A DNA stretch of 42,134 nucleotides from Syntrophomonadaceae bacterium. GTDB lineage: Bacteria; Bacillota; Dethiobacteria; DTU022. This document shows positions 40,647-42,134 of this stretch, in pieces. How positions within the stretch are numbered: the stretch's first letter is position 1; the number at the start of each line of letters is the position of its first letter. Made by a program: the position numbers and the translations under genes. The stretch covers positions 1-42,134 of the forward strand of contig PWYU01000121.1 in the NCBI GenBank assembly GCA_003567725.1, given 5' to 3'. The notes below the pieces were generated by a model. It was given only the letters and a program-made list of their open reading frames with translations. It ran no database searches and was not told the DNA's origin.

Positions 40647-41582
40647 TTAACCAGAAATAAGTCCCACTTCGATAAGCCACTGACGGGTTACCTCTTCAGG
40701 ATCTTCTTCCAGCACTTCAACTTGATAATTCAATTCGATGATAGTATCAGTATCCAGTAAAGGCCCGATCTGGTTTAATAGAGCTTCTATTTCTTCTCTA
40801 CTAACATCCAGGCCTTCTGCAATGTCTGATCTGATTACAGGTGCCGGGTTGTAGACCGGGAAAAATTGCTGATCGTCTTCAAGGTTAACCAGATCCAATT
40901 CGGCAACCTTACTGTCTGTTGCAAAGCCCATGGCTACATCTACATCACCATCGCGCAAAGCCACATGGGTAAGTCCCAGTTCCATATCCATGATATTATC
41001 AAACTCAAAACCGTAAAGTTCCTGGAGCGCAGGGTAACCATCTTCGCGGACCATGAATTCATGCTCAGCAGCCAGGCTGACAGCATTTCCAGCGGCCTGC
41101 TGCTCCTCGATCCACTCCTTCAAATCAGTAATTGTCTCAATCCCTTCTTGTGCTGCGTGCTCTTCACGCATCATTAAGGTGTAAGTATTATCAAAAGGAG
41201 CTCTTTCCAACCAGATCAGGTCATTTTCTTCTAAGTCCCTTGACGAGACCAGATCATAAGCTTCCTGCTCATCAACAATTTCTTCTTCCTCTTCAAAAAT
41301 AACCATCCAGGCAGTCCCGGTGTATTCCCAGTAAGTGTGAATATCACCGCCTTCTAGGGCTGAGCGGGCAACCTCGGTTCCTCCAAGGTTAATGTTCGCA
41401 TTGACCGGGATTCCCGCATCATCCAGAACATGGTAAGTCATCCAACCCAGGAGAAATTGTTCGGTGAAGTTTTTAGTTCCTACCTCCACTACGGGTTCAG
41501 CAGCACAGCCTCCCAGTGCAATCATTAATGACAGGACAATCATAAATACTACTACTAAAGTTAATACTTTTTGCTTATTCAC
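40647..41582 (-). CDS. betaine/choline-type ABC transporter binding lipoprotein
   Basis: 311-residue extracytoplasmic binding protein of the OpuCC/OsmF type. The signal peptide ends in the lipobox LGGC (Cys26). The family N terminus VEVGTKNFTEQFLLG and the AALEG-DI--YWEYTGTAW segment are clear, followed by RDGDVDVAMGFATDSKVAEL. The protein is very acidic (for example EEEEEIVDEQEAYD), as in organisms that live in salty conditions, though this is weak evidence. It delivers betaine, choline or a similar quaternary amine to the permease upstream in the same direction. As such it would supply substrate to the MttB proteins. Confidence 0.9.
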   Translation of the reverse strand: MNKQKVLTLVVVFMIVLSLMIALGGCAAEPVVEVGTKNFTEQFLLGWMTYHVLDDAGIPVNANINLGGTEVARSALEGGDIHTYWEYTGTAWMVIFEEEEEIVDEQEAYDLVSSRDLEENDLIWLERAPFDNTYTLMMREEHAAQEGIETITDLKEWIEEQQAAGNAVSLAAEHEFMVREDGYPALQELYGFEFDNIMDMELGLTHVALRDGDVDVAMGFATDSKVAELDLVNLEDDQQFFPVYNPAPVIRSDIAEGLDVSREEIEALLNQIGPLLDTDTIIELNYQVEVLEEDPEEVTRQWLIEVGLISG

Positions 41583-41711
41583 AACTTATACCCCCATTTA
41601 AAATCAACTTTTCGAGAGAAGGATCCTTTATGCTATTGGACAAACCAGGTTTAGAACTAATATTCATAAACAAGCCTGATCTGGACCAAACTTATAAACA
41701 ACTTCAATATA

Positions 41712-42134
41712 TCAAACCTCAGCCTCGATAATACTCAGGATGTAATCCAGGAGAACGGCTAAACTTGCGGCCATAACCGCACCTGTTAAGAATAACTGGG
41801 GCCGCATAACAGCCATCCCGGTTTTAATCAAAACACCCAATCCACCGGCAGCAATAAAGGTGGCCAGGGTTGCCGCCCCGACATTTACTACCGATGCAGT
41901 CCTGATGCCTGCCATAATTACCGATAAGGCCAGGGGAATCTCAATCCTTCGCAGCACCCGGCCCGGTTTCATTCCCATTCCTTTCGCTGCCTCAATAATA
42001 TCAGGCGAGATTGTGTTTATCCCGGCATAAGTATTACGAAGTATAGGTAAAATCGAATATAGAAAGAGAGCAACAACAGCAGTTTGAAACCCCATCCCGA
42101 TAATACCCATAAAAATTGCCAGAACCGCAATACT
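41712..42134 (-). CDS. betaine-type ABC transporter permease, partial
   Basis: 141 residues present; the frame is open through the right edge, so the N terminus is missing. Membrane segments with the permease coupling motif EAAKGMGMKPGRVLRRIEIPLAL (the EAA loop) and later IRTASVVNVGAATLATFIAAGG and GLGVLIKTGM identify an OpuCB/OpuCD-like inner-membrane permease. It lies 129 bases upstream of the binding-protein gene on the same strand, so the two are probably one transporter. The ATPase is expected beyond the window. Confidence 0.92.
   Translation of the reverse strand, partial: SIAVLAIFMGIIGMGFQTAVVALFLYSILPILRNTYAGINTISPDIIEAAKGMGMKPGRVLRRIEIPLALSVIMAGIRTASVVNVGAATLATFIAAGGLGVLIKTGMAVMRPQLFLTGAVMAASLAVLLDYILSIIEAEV

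Noticed and set aside
1-42134. tRNA, rRNA genes and CRISPR arrays
   Set aside because: I looked for T-loop-like GGTTCGA motifs, rRNA-like blocks and regularly spaced identical repeats, and found none. The only regular repeat is the MORN tract.

Overview
The window looks like a chromosomal segment of an anaerobic, moderate-GC Firmicute of the class Clostridia. The basis is family content: a PerR-type Fur protein, HutP, QueG, a class II superoxide reductase, a NifU/IscU scaffold, strong GGAGG ribosome-binding sites, many TTG/GTG starts, and two MttB-superfamily methyltransferases with a cognate corrinoid protein. A full-length Lnt-type lipoprotein N-acyltransferase is unusual for a monoderm Firmicute. 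I cannot name the species. Amber (TAG) is an ordinary stop here: it ends the first gene, the second MFS gene and the corrinoid-protein gene. Neither MttB gene has an in-frame TAG, so both belong to the non-pyrrolysine branch of that superfamily.

Layout. 1-4488: two c-di-GMP/sensory proteins (PAS-GGDEF, cut by the window edge, and PAS-GAF-GAF-HD-GYP). Between them lie a broken HD-GYP copy and a group II intron-like RNA fragment. 4489-5972: a structured non-coding stretch, HU, and a MORN-repeat lipoprotein. 5973-10100: a decaying, gene-poor zone with two small genes interrupted by single stop codons, an IS3 orfB remnant, an internally deleted transposase, a C-terminally truncated MFS transporter and a gamma-glutamyltransferase scrap. 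10216-18206: housekeeping and stress genes, namely a TspO-like membrane protein, DUF3786, MFS, an IscU-like scaffold, superoxide reductase, ZIP transporter, PerR, an orphan DNA methyltransferase and small zinc-ribbon proteins. 18284-30470: HutP, a DUF4349 lipoprotein, MarR, Lnt, a CofE-like ligase, MobA, TatC and two TatA/B proteins, DUF2007, IclR, QueG, a site-2 protease with CBS domains, and a split Gate-domain permease. 30467-33729: amidase, a split ArsP/DUF318-type permease, and GalU.

34110-42134 is the most interesting region. All its genes point leftward: a partial betaine-type ABC permease and its binding lipoprotein; then, after a perfect 16-bp hairpin terminator, MttB-1, a corrinoid protein, a SAM-dependent methyltransferase, a CBS-pair protein and MttB-2. 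By family knowledge this is a quaternary-amine (glycine betaine-like) uptake and demethylation module. In such systems MttB moves a methyl group from the amine to the corrinoid protein, and a separate methyltransferase passes it to tetrahydrofolate. The SAM-dependent enzyme and the CBS protein are not standard parts. The cluster also carries several possible control structures: a hairpin between ribosome-binding site and start codon of MttB-1, an intercistronic hairpin, a terminator with a competing anti-terminator before the CBS gene, and a 25-bp perfect palindrome upstream.

A second candidate novelty is a roughly 75-nt conserved element that occurs twice, upstream of hutP (18358-18434) and of the iclR-queG pair (26153-26231). 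I do not recognise it as a known RNA class. All functional statements come from reading motifs; no database search was possible.
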